Assembly: GCF_004919105.1 (NCBI RefSeq)
Contig: NZ_STGK01000001.1
Coordinates: forward strand, 248,001 to 312,000
Source of the DNA: Nocardioides sp. GY 10113
GTDB taxonomy: Bacteria; Actinomycetota; Actinomycetes; Propionibacteriales; Nocardioidaceae
DNA: 64,000 bases
Direction of reading: 5' to 3'
The notes under the pieces are model-generated. The model was not told the origin of the DNA, did no database searches, and saw only the letters and a program-made list of their open reading frames with translations. Made by a program: the position numbers and the translations under genes. Shown here piece by piece: positions 8,763 through 22,856 of this stretch. Position 1 is the stretch's first letter; each line of letters begins with the position of its first letter.

Positions 8763-8957
8763 GGTTGAGGTGCGAGCGGAGCGAGCCTCGAAACCAAGGC
8801 GCCCGTCGTGGTGGTGGTTTCGAGGCTCGCAGGCTCGCACCTCAACCACCGCTCGCAGGCTCGCACCTCAACCACCGCTCGCAGGCTCGCACCTCAACCA
8901 GCGGGCGCCGCTGGTTGAGGTGCGAGGCGCCCCGGCGCCGAGCCTCGAAACCAAGGC
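8763..8957. repeat. Interspersed palindromic repeat, copy 2, with internal 26-bp tandem expansion
   Basis: Several modules of the GGTTTCGAGGCTCG / CACCTCAACCACC family lie in both orientations. Inside, a 26-bp unit beginning CTCGCAGGCTCGCACCTC is repeated three times (8826-8851, 8852-8877, 8878-8903). It fills most of the 284-bp gap between the binding protein and the aminotransferase. The end of the gap (about 8960-9033) should hold the aminotransferase RBS (GAAAGGACC). Confidence 0.88.
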
Positions 8958-9033
8958 GCTGCCCCGACCGGGGCCGTTGAACCCGCGACCCCCGAGGACG
9001 AGACTCGGAACCTCCCCCGCGAAAGGACCGGAC

Positions 9034-10365
9034 GTGACCACCGAGACGGAGACCCAGCTCGACCTCGACGCCGAGGCCAAGCGACTGGACAAGGCGCACG
9101 TGTTCCACTCCTGGTCGGCGCAGGCCGCCCTGGACCCCCTCGTCATCGCGGGCGGCAGCGGCAGCACCGTCTGGGACCACGCGGGCCGCCGCTACCTCGA
9201 CTTCTCCAGCCAGATGGTCAACGTCAACATCGGCCACCAGCACCCGGCCGTGGTTGCCGCGATCAAGGAGCAGGCCGAGAAGCTCTCCACCATCGGTCCC
9301 GCGATCGCCAACCTGACCCGCGGCGAGGCGGCGGGGCGGATCACCGGCCGCGCACCCGCAGGCATGAACAAGGTCTTCTTCACGAACGGCGGCGCGGACG
9401 CGGTCGAGAACGCGATCCGGATGGCCCGGCTGCACACCGGCCGGGACAAGATCATCTCCCGCTACCGCTCGTACCACGGCAACACCACCGCGGCGGTGAC
9501 CGCGACCGGCGACTGGCGCCGGATCCCCAACGAGTACGCCCGCGGCCACGTCCACGTCTTCGGCCCCTACCTCTACCGCAGCGAGTTCTGGGCGACCACG
9601 CCGGAGGAGGAGTGCGAGCGCGCGCTGCACCACCTGCGCCGCACCATCGAGTGCGAGGGCCCCTCCACGGTCGCCGCGATCCTGCTCGAGAGCGTCCCCG
9701 GCACGGCCGGGATCATGGTGCCGCCGCCCGGCTACCTGCCGGGCGTCCGGGCGCTGGCCGACGAGTTCGGGATCATGCTGATCCTGGACGAGGTGATGGC
9801 CGGCTTCGGCCGCACCGGCGAGTGGTTCGCCTTCGACGCCTTCGACGTCACCCCCGACCTGATCACCTTCGCCAAGGGCGTGAACTCCGGCTACGTGCCG
9901 ATCGGCGGCGTGGTGATCAGCGACCCGATCGCGGCCACCTTCGACGAGCGGGTCTTCCCCGGCGGCCTCACCTACTCCGGCCACCCGCTCGGCGCCGCCT
10001 CGATCGTCGCCGCCCTGGACGCGATGGAGTCCGAGGGGATCGTCGACAACGCCAAGCTGATCGGCGCCGACGTCCTCGGGCCGGGTCTGCGCGACCTGGC
10101 CGAGCGGCACCCGGTGGTCGGCGAGGCCCGCGGCTCCGGCGTCTTCTGGGCGCTCGAGCTGGTCGCCGACCGCGTCACCCGCGCCCCGCTGCCGCCGGCG
10201 ACCATGGCCCGCGCCAAGGCCGCGCTCGTCGGCGCCGGGCTGCTCCCGTTCATCGCCGACAACCGCATCCACGTCGTACCGCCGTGCGTGGTGACCGCCG
10301 ACGAGGTGGACACCGCGCTGGGCATCTACGACACCGTCCTGAGCCAGCTCGACGAGGAGCTCTGA
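9034..10365 (+). CDS. Class III (omega) aminotransferase, probable beta-alanine transaminase
   Basis: 443-aa PLP enzyme. LILDEVMAGFGRTGEW and the Schiff-base lysine in FAKGVNSGY identify a fold-type I class III transaminase. In this neighbourhood it would convert beta-alanine or beta-aminoisobutyrate to malonate or methylmalonate semialdehyde. The GTG at 9034 is preceded by GAAAGGACC. The frame extends upstream through the repeat region, but that part is not coding. It is separated by only 5 bp from the semialdehyde dehydrogenase. Substrate assignment rests on context. Confidence 0.87.
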   Translation: MTTETETQLDLDAEAKRLDKAHVFHSWSAQAALDPLVIAGGSGSTVWDHAGRRYLDFSSQMVNVNIGHQHPAVVAAIKEQAEKLSTIGPAIANLTRGEAAGRITGRAPAGMNKVFFTNGGADAVENAIRMARLHTGRDKIISRYRSYHGNTTAAVTATGDWRRIPNEYARGHVHVFGPYLYRSEFWATTPEEECERALHHLRRTIECEGPSTVAAILLESVPGTAGIMVPPPGYLPGVRALADEFGIMLILDEVMAGFGRTGEWFAFDAFDVTPDLITFAKGVNSGYVPIGGVVISDPIAATFDERVFPGGLTYSGHPLGAASIVAALDAMESEGIVDNAKLIGADVLGPGLRDLAERHPVVGEARGSGVFWALELVADRVTRAPLPPATMARAKAALVGAGLLPFIADNRIHVVPPCVVTADEVDTALGIYDTVLSQLDEEL

Positions 10366-10370
10366 TCCGC

Positions 10371-11876
<1,506 letters not shown>

Positions 11877-11881
11877 GCGGA

Positions 11882-11927
11882 ACGACGAAGCGGCCGCGCC
11901 CCGGGTGGGGTGCGGCCGCTTCGTCGT
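11882..11927 (+). terminator. Strong hairpin after mmsA
   Basis: A perfect 16-bp inverted repeat (ACGACGAAGCGGCCGC and its complement) is separated by a 14-nt loop, starting 6 bp after the mmsA stop. There is no long T tract, as is usual for actinobacterial terminators. Confidence 0.85.
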
Positions 11928-11935
11928 ACGGCGGG

Positions 11936-12036
11936 GTGGTGGTTGAGGTGCGAGCGAAGCGAGCCTCGAAACCACCGCCACTCAGGTGCCGGGGTTTCGA
12001 GGCTCGGCGCCGGGGCGCCTCGCACCTCAACCAGCG
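11936..12036. repeat. Interspersed palindromic repeat, copy 3
   Basis: Two opposed modules: GGTTGAGGTGCGAGCGAAGC leading to CCTCGAAACCACC, then GGTTTCGAGGCTCGG with a GCGCCGGGGCGCC linker leading to CACCTCAACCAGCGG. It lies between convergent mmsA and the small Cys-rich gene. Confidence 0.85.
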
Positions 12037-12062
12037 GCCGGTCACCTCGACCGGCGCGCGGG

Positions 12063-12224
12063 TCAGCGACCGAACAGCTTGCCCATCAGGGTGTCGGCGA
12101 GCGGCTGGGCGTCGCACTGGCAGCGCTGGTCGGCGGGCAGGTGACCGAGGACCTGCTCGACGTGCTGGCCGCAGCCGGTGTAGGACGCCTTGCCGCAGTT
12201 GTTGCAGGTGGCCGGAGAGCACAT
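12063..12224 (-). CDS. Small cysteine-rich protein, 53 aa
   Basis: The minus strand from the ATG at 12224 encodes 53 residues with six cysteines: MCSPATCNNCGKASY, TGCGQHVEQVL and RCQCDAQ. The RBS AGAGGA is well spaced. Similar short proteins with a C-x2-C / GCGQHV pattern are, from memory, common uncharacterised proteins in actinobacteria and fungi. The Cys pattern suggests metal binding or thiol chemistry. It lies 88 bp downstream of the MBL-rhodanese gene on the same strand and is probably in its operon, hinting at a role in persulfide or metal handling. The function is unknown. Confidence 0.8.
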   Translation of the reverse strand: MCSPATCNNCGKASYTGCGQHVEQVLGHLPADQRCQCDAQPLADTLMGKLFGR

Positions 12225-12242
12225 GGGGATTCCTCTTTCAGC

Positions 12243-12312
12243 AGTTCTGGTGGGGTTCGGGGGACGGGTGGGATCGGGAGGGACCGGGTGGGGTGGTGGT
12301 CGGGGTGGGGGA
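12243..12312. other. G-run tract between the two operon genes
   Basis: The plus strand carries many runs of three to five G (GGGG, GGGGG, GGG and so on), giving potential for a G-quadruplex on the non-mRNA strand. It spans most of the gap between the Cys-rich gene and the MBL-rhodanese gene. Any effect on transcription is speculative. Confidence 0.45.
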
Positions 12313-13695
12313 TCAGGCCAGCGCCATCGCGTCCCAGGCGCTGTAGCCGCCCAGGATGTCGGAGACGTCGTCGAACCCCTCGTGGCGCAGCAGGCTCGCG
12401 CCGACCGAGGACCGCCATCCGCCCGCGCAGTAGAGCACCGTGGGCGCGTGCGGGTCCAGCTCGCCCGCCCGGCTGCGCAGCTCGGCGAGCGGGATGGTGA
12501 GCGCGCCGGGCAGCATCCCGGCCTCGACCTCGCCGGGCCCGCGGATGTCGACGATCTGGACCGGGTGGTCGGCCTGCGCGCGGACCAGCTGGTCGGGGGT
12601 GAGCCGGCTGGCGCGGCGCACCTGGTCCTGGTGGGAGAGCAGGTAGCCCTCCACGTCCTCGAGGTAGCCGATGGCGCCGTCGAACCCGATCCGGACCAGC
12701 CGGGTCGCGGCCTCGAGCTCGTCGCCGTCGGCGGCGATCAGGACGATCGTGGCGTCGGGGTCGGTGACCATGCCGACGGTCTCGGCCATCCGGCCGTCGA
12801 CCGGCACGTTGATCGCCCCGGCCAGGTGGCCGGCCGCGAACGCGGTGTTCTCCCGGGCGTCGATCACCACGGCGCCGGCGGCCACCGCGGCGTCGAACGC
12901 GGCGGCGTCCAGGGCCGGCAGCGCGGCGTCCGGCGCGTGCAGCTCGCGCTGCTGCCGGTTGAGGGTGGCGTTGTAGCCGAAGTACTCCGGGGCCGGCGGC
13001 TGGCCCGCGGTGACGACGGCGAGGAACTGCTCCTGCGTCATCGGCTGGCACGCGTAGTTGAACCGGCGCTGCTCGCCGATCGTGGACTGCGTCTCCGTCG
13101 ACAGGTTCTTGCCGCACGCCGAGCCGGCGCCGTGCGCCGGGAAGACGCGGACCTCGTCGGCGAGGCCCATCAGCTTGTGCTGGACCGAGTCGTAGAGCAT
13201 CTCGCCCAGCTGGGTGGCGGTCACGCCGAAGGAGGCCAGCAGGTCGGGGCGGCCGACGTCGCCGATGAAGAGCGCGTCGCCGGTGAGCACGCCGTACGGC
13301 GTCTCGTCGGTGCCGCGCTCGTAGACCAGCACGCTGATCGACTCCGGGGTGTGGCCCGGGGTCGCCATGATCTCCAGGGTGACGCCGTCGGGGCCGCCCA
13401 GCGGGATCCGCTCGCCCTCGGCCAGGGCGCGGGAGTCGAACTCGGTCTCCGCGACCTCGCCGTAGCCGATCCAGGCGCCGGTCGCGTCCGCCAGCTCGAG
13501 GTGGCCCGAGACGAAGTCGGCGTGGAAGTGGGTGTTGATCGCGCCGATGATCCGCAGGCCGCGCTCCTCGGCGTCGGCGAGGTACTCGCCGATGTCGCGG
13601 CGGGGGTCCACCACGACGGCGTTGCCGGACTCCTCGTCCGCGATCAGGTACGAGGCCTGGGACAGGCAGTCGAGGTAGTACTGGGTGAAGATCAT
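12313..13695 (-). CDS. MBL-fold persulfide dioxygenase-like protein with two rhodanese domains (CstB-like)
   Basis: 460 aa. An N-terminal metallo-beta-lactamase fold has NTHFHADF and SGHLEL metal ligands (about 54-68), GHTPES and TGDALFIGDVGRPDL, as in ETHE1/persulfide dioxygenases. Residues about 263-350 form a rhodanese-like domain whose active-site position lacks Cys (LIAADGDE). The C-terminal rhodanese is active-type, with Cys about 423 in CAGGWRSS. This is the CstB arrangement, which oxidises persulfides and yields thiosulfate or sulfite. The ATG at 13695 has RBS AAAGGAG; an in-frame ATG at 13770 would overlap the operator and has no RBS. Probably sulfide- or persulfide-induced. Confidence 0.88.
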   Translation of the reverse strand: MIFTQYYLDCLSQASYLIADEESGNAVVVDPRRDIGEYLADAEERGLRIIGAINTHFHADFVSGHLELADATGAWIGYGEVAETEFDSRALAEGERIPLGGPDGVTLEIMATPGHTPESISVLVYERGTDETPYGVLTGDALFIGDVGRPDLLASFGVTATQLGEMLYDSVQHKLMGLADEVRVFPAHGAGSACGKNLSTETQSTIGEQRRFNYACQPMTQEQFLAVVTAGQPPAPEYFGYNATLNRQQRELHAPDAALPALDAAAFDAAVAAGAVVIDARENTAFAAGHLAGAINVPVDGRMAETVGMVTDPDATIVLIAADGDELEAATRLVRIGFDGAIGYLEDVEGYLLSHQDQVRRASRLTPDQLVRAQADHPVQIVDIRGPGEVEAGMLPGALTIPLAELRSRAGELDPHAPTVLYCAGGWRSSVGASLLRHEGFDDVSDILGGYSAWDAMALA

Positions 13696-13768
13696 GGTCG
13701 CGGGCTCCTTTGCGCGGGGCGTCGGCGGAGGTCGGTGGGTGCTGCTGCACCCGATGACAGACACAACC

Positions 13769-13788
13769 ATAACCCCCCGGGGGGATAT
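13769..13788 (-). promoter_or_regulatory. CsoR/CstR-type operator
   Basis: ATAACCCCCCGGGGGGATAT is a C6G6 core with AT flanks, the layout described for CsoR-family (CsoR, CstR) operators. It is about 75 bp upstream of the CstB-like gene, in its promoter region. No CsoR or CstR gene is present in this window, so the repressor must lie elsewhere. CstR fits the gene's function better than a copper sensor. Confidence 0.72.
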
Positions 13789-13974
13789 TCCCCAGTCCTT
13801 CGCGCCACCGGATCAGTCCGCGCCGATCCGTCCGCGCCGATCAGTCCGCGCCCCCTCGTCGGCTGGCGTCGTGTGCCTGAGGCACCGGCATGAGGGGGTC
13901 TGGGGCACACGACCCACGCCATCGGGCAGGCAGCCCACGCGTACCGGGATTCCCGGGCACCCGCCGACCGCGGA

Positions 13975-13980
13975 TAGGTT
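13975..13980 (+). promoter_or_regulatory. -10-like hexamer TAGGTT for a leaderless mRNA
   Basis: TAGGTT ends 7 nt before the GTG at 13988. No Shine-Dalgarno sequence is present. The same geometry is seen at 33019, 34203, 49974 and 63205. Confidence 0.5.
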
Positions 13981-13987
13981 CCGGGAT

Positions 13988-14686
13988 GTGGTGAGCACGA
14001 GTGACACGGACGCCCCCCGGGCGCGCGTCTCCGGGGCCCGGTCGGGTCCCCTGGGCCGCCTGGGCCGCCTGGGTCGCCTGGCCCGGGAGCTGGTGCTGCT
14101 CGAGCTGGCGCTCTACCGCTCGCTCGCCCGGTGGCTCGCGCGCCGCCCCGACGTGCCGGCGGGGACGACCGCGATCGGGTACGCCCGCCAGGTCACCCCG
14201 CTGTTGTGGCTGTGGACCTTCGCGGCCTCCATCGAGACCGTCGTGATCGAGGTCGTGCTGCGCACCATCGACACCGGCTGGTCCGAGGCGATCCGCCTGC
14301 CGCTGCTGGTGCTCGGGGTCTGGGGCGCGCTCTGGATGCTCGGCATGATCGCCGCCCACCGGGTCCGCCCGCACCTGCTCGCCGCCGACCGGCTCCGGAT
14401 CCGCAGCGGCGCCCGCACCTGGGTCGAGGTGCCGCTGGACCGGGTGGCCACCGTCCGACCCGCCGAGCACGAGCTGCCCGGCCTGGTGACCACGCTGCAC
14501 GTCGACGGCGACCTCGTCCTCGTCGGGGTCAGCAGCCGCACCAACGTCGAGATCGGCCTCGACGGCCCGACGACGCTGCGCACCTCGGCCGGCGAGGTCA
14601 CCGCCTCCCGCGTGGCGCTGTGGGTCGACGAGCCGCGCGAGCTGGTGGCCCGCCGCCTGGGGGATCCGGGGCGCACCGTCGGGTGA
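13988..14686 (+). CDS. Putative membrane protein with PH-like C-terminal domain
   Basis: 232 aa, not recognised as a named family. After a basic Arg/Gly N-terminus there are two hydrophobic segments (LLWLWTFAASIETVVIEVVL and a Leu/Trp/Ala-rich one ending GMIAAH). A soluble beta-rich part follows (VEVPLDRVATVRP, LVGVSSRTNVEI), which resembles a bacterial PH-like module. The frame is open further upstream, but the GTG pair at 13988/13991 with the -10-like TAGGTT 7 nt upstream suggests a leaderless start at 13988. Function unknown. Confidence 0.7.
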   Translation: MVSTSDTDAPRARVSGARSGPLGRLGRLGRLARELVLLELALYRSLARWLARRPDVPAGTTAIGYARQVTPLLWLWTFAASIETVVIEVVLRTIDTGWSEAIRLPLLVLGVWGALWMLGMIAAHRVRPHLLAADRLRIRSGARTWVEVPLDRVATVRPAEHELPGLVTTLHVDGDLVLVGVSSRTNVEIGLDGPTTLRTSAGEVTASRVALWVDEPRELVARRLGDPGRTVG

Positions 14687-14710
14687 CCGACCCCGGCCGT
14701 CCGTGAGGGC

Positions 14711-16129
14711 TCAGACCCCCGCGCCGGGGTTGAGGATCCCCGCGGGATCGAGCGCCGCCTTGATCCGCCGGTTGAGCGCCATCGCCTCGGGCCCGAGGTA
14801 GTCCGCGAGCCAGGGGCGCTTGAGCCGCCCGACGCCGTGCTCGCCGGTGATCGTGCCGCCGAGCCCGATCGCCAGCTCCATCACCTCGCCGTACGCCTGC
14901 TGGGCGCGCGTCGCCTGCTCGTCGTCGGTGGGGTCGACCACGATCAGCGGGTGGGTGTTGCCATCGCCGGCGTGCGCCACGACGGCGATCTCGACCCCGC
15001 GCCGCGCCGCGATCTGCTGGATCCCGGTGACCAGGGCGCCCAGCCGCGGCACCGGTACGCCGACGTCCTCCAGCAGCAGCGTGCCCTTCCGCTCGACGGC
15101 GGGGATCGTCATCCGCCGGGCGACCACGAAGGCCTCGCCCTCGTCGGGGTCCTCGGTGGCGAGCACCTCGGCGGCGCCGTGCTCCGCGCAGATCTCCGCC
15201 ACCTGCGCGAGCTCGGCGCGGGCGGAGTCGGTCGGTTCGTCGGACTGCACGACCAGCAGCGCCTCGGCGCTGCGGTCCAACCCCATCCGGGTCAGGTCCT
15301 CCACCGCGTTGATGGACACCCGGTCCATCAGCTCCAGCATCGAGGGCCGCAGCACCCGGGTGATGCCGAGCACCGCCGACGTCGCCGCCTCCAGCGCCGG
15401 GAACGTCGCCACCAGCGTGGCCGGCCGACGCTGCGCCGGCAGCAGTCGCAGCACGATCCGGGTGATGATCCCCAGCGTCCCCTCGCTGCCGACGAACAGC
15501 TTGGTCAGCGACAGTCCGGCGACGTCCTTGAGGCGCGGTCCGCCCAGCTCGACCGCCGTCCCGTCGGCGAGCACGACCGTCACCCCGAGCACGTAGTCGG
15601 TGGTCACGCCGTACTTCACGCAGCACAGGCCGCCGGCGTTGGTGGCGACGTTGCCGCCGATGGAGCAGATCTCGAACGACGAGGGGTCCGGCGGGTACCA
15701 GAGCCCGTGCTCCGCGGCGGCCGCCTTGACCTCGGCGTTCAGCAGTCCCGGCTCGACCACGCAGGTCCGGGTCGCCGGGTCGACCTCGATCGCGCGCATC
15801 CGCTCGGTCGAGACCACCAGGCAGCCGTCGAGGGCCGAGGAGCCGCCCGACAGCCCGGTGCCCGCGCCCCGGGTCACCACCGCCAGGCCGTGTTCGGCGG
15901 CGAACCGGACCGCGGCCTGCACGTCCGCCGTGCTCCGCGCCCGTACGACGGCCAGCGGCACCCCCGCGGCGGGGTCCTGCGCCCGGTCCCACCGGTAGCC
16001 GGCCATCCGGTCCGGGTCCACCAGGACGACGTCGTCGCCCAGGTCATCGCCCAGGTCATCGGCCAGGTCATCGCCCAGGTCGTCGCGGAGCGCGTCGACC
16101 AGCGCCCCGAGGTCCAGCTGCGTCGCCAT
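14711..16129 (-). CDS. FAD-linked oxidase, GlcD/D-lactate dehydrogenase family
   Basis: 472 aa. The PCMH-type FAD-binding domain has RGAGTGLSGGSSALDG. The C-terminal oxidase domain has AHAGDGNTHPLIV, GEHGVGRLKRPWL and ends DPAGILNPGAGV, as in glycolate oxidase GlcD and D-2-hydroxyacid dehydrogenases. RBS GGAGGTG precedes the ATG. It is divergent from the xanthine dehydrogenase operon; if the substrate is glycolate, the product glyoxylate would join the same pool used by malate synthase. Near the N-terminus is an acidic repeat (LGDD/LADD), described separately. GlcE and GlcF partners are absent, so specificity is open. Confidence 0.85.
   Translation of the reverse strand: MATQLDLGALVDALRDDLGDDLADDLGDDLGDDVVLVDPDRMAGYRWDRAQDPAAGVPLAVVRARSTADVQAAVRFAAEHGLAVVTRGAGTGLSGGSSALDGCLVVSTERMRAIEVDPATRTCVVEPGLLNAEVKAAAAEHGLWYPPDPSSFEICSIGGNVATNAGGLCCVKYGVTTDYVLGVTVVLADGTAVELGGPRLKDVAGLSLTKLFVGSEGTLGIITRIVLRLLPAQRRPATLVATFPALEAATSAVLGITRVLRPSMLELMDRVSINAVEDLTRMGLDRSAEALLVVQSDEPTDSARAELAQVAEICAEHGAAEVLATEDPDEGEAFVVARRMTIPAVERKGTLLLEDVGVPVPRLGALVTGIQQIAARRGVEIAVVAHAGDGNTHPLIVVDPTDDEQATRAQQAYGEVMELAIGLGGTITGEHGVGRLKRPWLADYLGPEAMALNRRIKAALDPAGILNPGAGV
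16031..16087. repeat. In-gene 12-bp tandem repeat encoding Asp-Asp-Leu-Gly units
   Basis: The plus strand shows GTCGTCGCCCAG, GTCATCGCCCAG, GTCATCGGCCAG, GTCATCGCCCAG and a partial fifth copy. In the oxidase they encode successive DDLG/DDLA tetrapeptides near residues 15-33, before the conserved FAD domain. The arrangement is prone to slippage in 12-bp in-frame steps. Confidence 0.85.
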
Positions 16130-16254
16130 CGGACACCTCCGTCGCCGGCGCCGTCGCCGACCTTGTTCTTCCTCGGCACCCTACAAACCTCGCGACAAGC
16201 CTTGCGCCCGCCGGAACGGTGCTCACTCGATCCGCGCGCAAACGACCGCTTCCG

Positions 16255-16269
16255 ACATAAAATCGATGT
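16255..16269 (+). promoter_or_regulatory. AT-rich palindromic promoter element before xdhA
   Basis: ACAT-AAAATCG-ATGT lies in the 220-bp gap between the divergent oxidase and xdhA, the most AT-rich piece of that gap. It contains a TAAAAT -10-like hexamer and could be both promoter and operator. No specific regulator is assigned. Confidence 0.4.
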
Positions 16270-16349
16270 TTCACCTGTGCGGACCTCCCACCGGCGTGAC
16301 GCCGTCGGTGGGACGGTGGAGCGTTCCGACGGAAGACGGGGGTGGCTGC

Positions 16350-20107
<3,758 letters not shown>

Positions 20108-20108
20108 C

Positions 20109-20957
20109 GTGGGCTGGATCGACGGAGTGACCTCACTGCGCCGGGACCGCCTGCCCGGCGCGCTGGTCACGGTCGTCCAGGCACGCGGCCACGCGCCCCG
20201 GGACGCCGGGGCGAAGATGGTCGTCGGCCCCGACCGCACCTGGGGATCGATCGGCGGCGGCAACGTCGAGGAGATCGCGATCCGGCGCGCTCGCGAGGTC
20301 TCCGGGGCCGACCCGAGCCCCGAGCCGGAGACGCTGACGGTCGCGCTCTCCGACCGGGCGGAGTACCAGCACGGCGTGCAGTGCTGCGGCGGCGAGGTGA
20401 CGCTGCTGATCGAGCCGCTCGCCGTGGTGCCGGCGGTCGCGATCTTCGGGGCCGGCCACGTCGGGCTGGAGCTGGCCCGGATCCTCGGCCGCTTCGACCT
20501 CGACCTCCACCTGGTGGACTCGCGCGCTGAGGTCCTCGGCTCCCACGACCTGGCGGCGGCCGTCGCCGGCGCCGTGGCGCACGTCGAGACCCGCCACTTC
20601 CCGGTGCTCCCGGAGGCCGCGCTCGCCGAGCTCCCCGCCGGCACCCACCTGCTGGTGATGACGCACGACCACGCCGAGGACCTGGCCATCTGCGACGCCG
20701 CGCTGCGGGTCCCGGCGCACCGTCGCCCGGCGTCGATCGGCCTGATCGGCTCCGCGGCCAAGTGGTCCCGGTTCCGCGGCCAGCTGCGGGCGGCGGGCCA
20801 CGAGGACGCCGAGGTCGAGGGCCGGATCCGCTGCCCGATCGGCGCCGGCGGTGTGCGCAGCAAGGAGCCGGCCGCGATCGCGGTCGACGTCGCGGCCGAG
20901 GTCCTGGCGCTCGTCGAGCGCCCGGCGGACCGCCGGTCCGCGGCGGAGCTGGGCTGA
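20109..20957 (+). CDS. xdhC: Xanthine dehydrogenase maturation factor XdhC
   Basis: 282 aa. XdhC binds molybdenum cofactor, supports its sulfuration and inserts it into XdhB. The N-terminal XdhC/CoxI domain (LVTVVQARGHAPRDAGAKM) and a C-terminal Rossmann-like domain (AIFGAGHVGLELARILG, IGLIGSAAKWSRF, PAAIAVDVAAEVLAL) are visible. The GTG start lies directly after the xdhB stop. Its stop codon sits at the junction with a diverged second copy of its own 3' end (see next entry). Confidence 0.9.
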   Translation: MGWIDGVTSLRRDRLPGALVTVVQARGHAPRDAGAKMVVGPDRTWGSIGGGNVEEIAIRRAREVSGADPSPEPETLTVALSDRAEYQHGVQCCGGEVTLLIEPLAVVPAVAIFGAGHVGLELARILGRFDLDLHLVDSRAEVLGSHDLAAAVAGAVAHVETRHFPVLPEAALAELPAGTHLLVMTHDHAEDLAICDAALRVPAHRRPASIGLIGSAAKWSRFRGQLRAAGHEDAEVEGRIRCPIGAGGVRSKEPAAIAVDVAAEVLALVERPADRRSAAELG

Positions 20958-21130
20958 TAGGGTCCGGCGCCAAGTGGTCGCTCGTCGGCGAACAGCTGCG
21001 CTTGGTGGGCCACGTCGACACGGTGGCCCTCACCCGGCGCCCGCCGCGTCGACACGATCGGCAGCAGGCGCCGCCCGCGATCGCGGTCCGCGTCCCGGCC
21101 CGGCCGAGGGTGCTGGTCGAGCACGCGCTC
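20951..21130 (+). pseudogene. Degraded tandem copy of the xdhC 3' end
   Basis: In frame 2 the DNA right after xdhC reads [20 protein letters not shown], then [19 protein letters not shown]. The xdhC C-terminus reads LIGSAAKWSRFRGQLRAAGH, then PAAIAVDVAAEVLALVERPA. The match covers about 60 residues with no internal stop, but the fragment has no start, no N-terminal domain and no catalytic context. It is best read as the remnant of a second xdhC-like gene joined to, or duplicated from, the present one. Confidence 0.75.
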
Positions 21131-21190
21131 GCCCGGCCCATGCGCCGCCTGCGTCTACCGTCTGACGGAGACGAGCCCACCACAGCTCCC

Positions 21191-21224
21191 CCCACCCGAT
21201 CGCCACCCGTCCGATCGGCGTGGG
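21191..21224. promoter_or_regulatory. Imperfect hairpin upstream of aceB
   Basis: CCCACCCGATCG and CGATCGGCGTGGG are near-complementary arms with a 9-nt loop, 46 bp before the malate synthase ATG. It could be a terminator for the xdh genes or an operator for aceB. Apart from this and the xdhC remnant, the 312-bp gap 20958-21269 shows nothing else clear. Confidence 0.4.
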
Positions 21225-21269
21225 TCCGCAGCTCATCCGATCCGCGACCGCGAAAGGACCTGCACCACG

Positions 21270-22848
<1,579 letters not shown>

Positions 22849-22856
<8 letters not shown>

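Noticed and set aside
8826..8903. CRISPR-like array of 26-bp repeats
   Set aside because: Units are directly adjacent, without unique spacers, and belong to the palindromic repeat family; no cas gene is near.
13685..13987. N-terminal extension of the membrane protein at 13988
   Set aside because: It would cross the divergent CstB promoter and operator and has no conserved sequence; the GTG at 13988 has a -10-like hexamer at the leaderless distance.
20951..21130. A separate functional gene after xdhC
   Set aside because: Only the C-terminal third of XdhC is represented and there is no start codon with RBS, so it is called a remnant.
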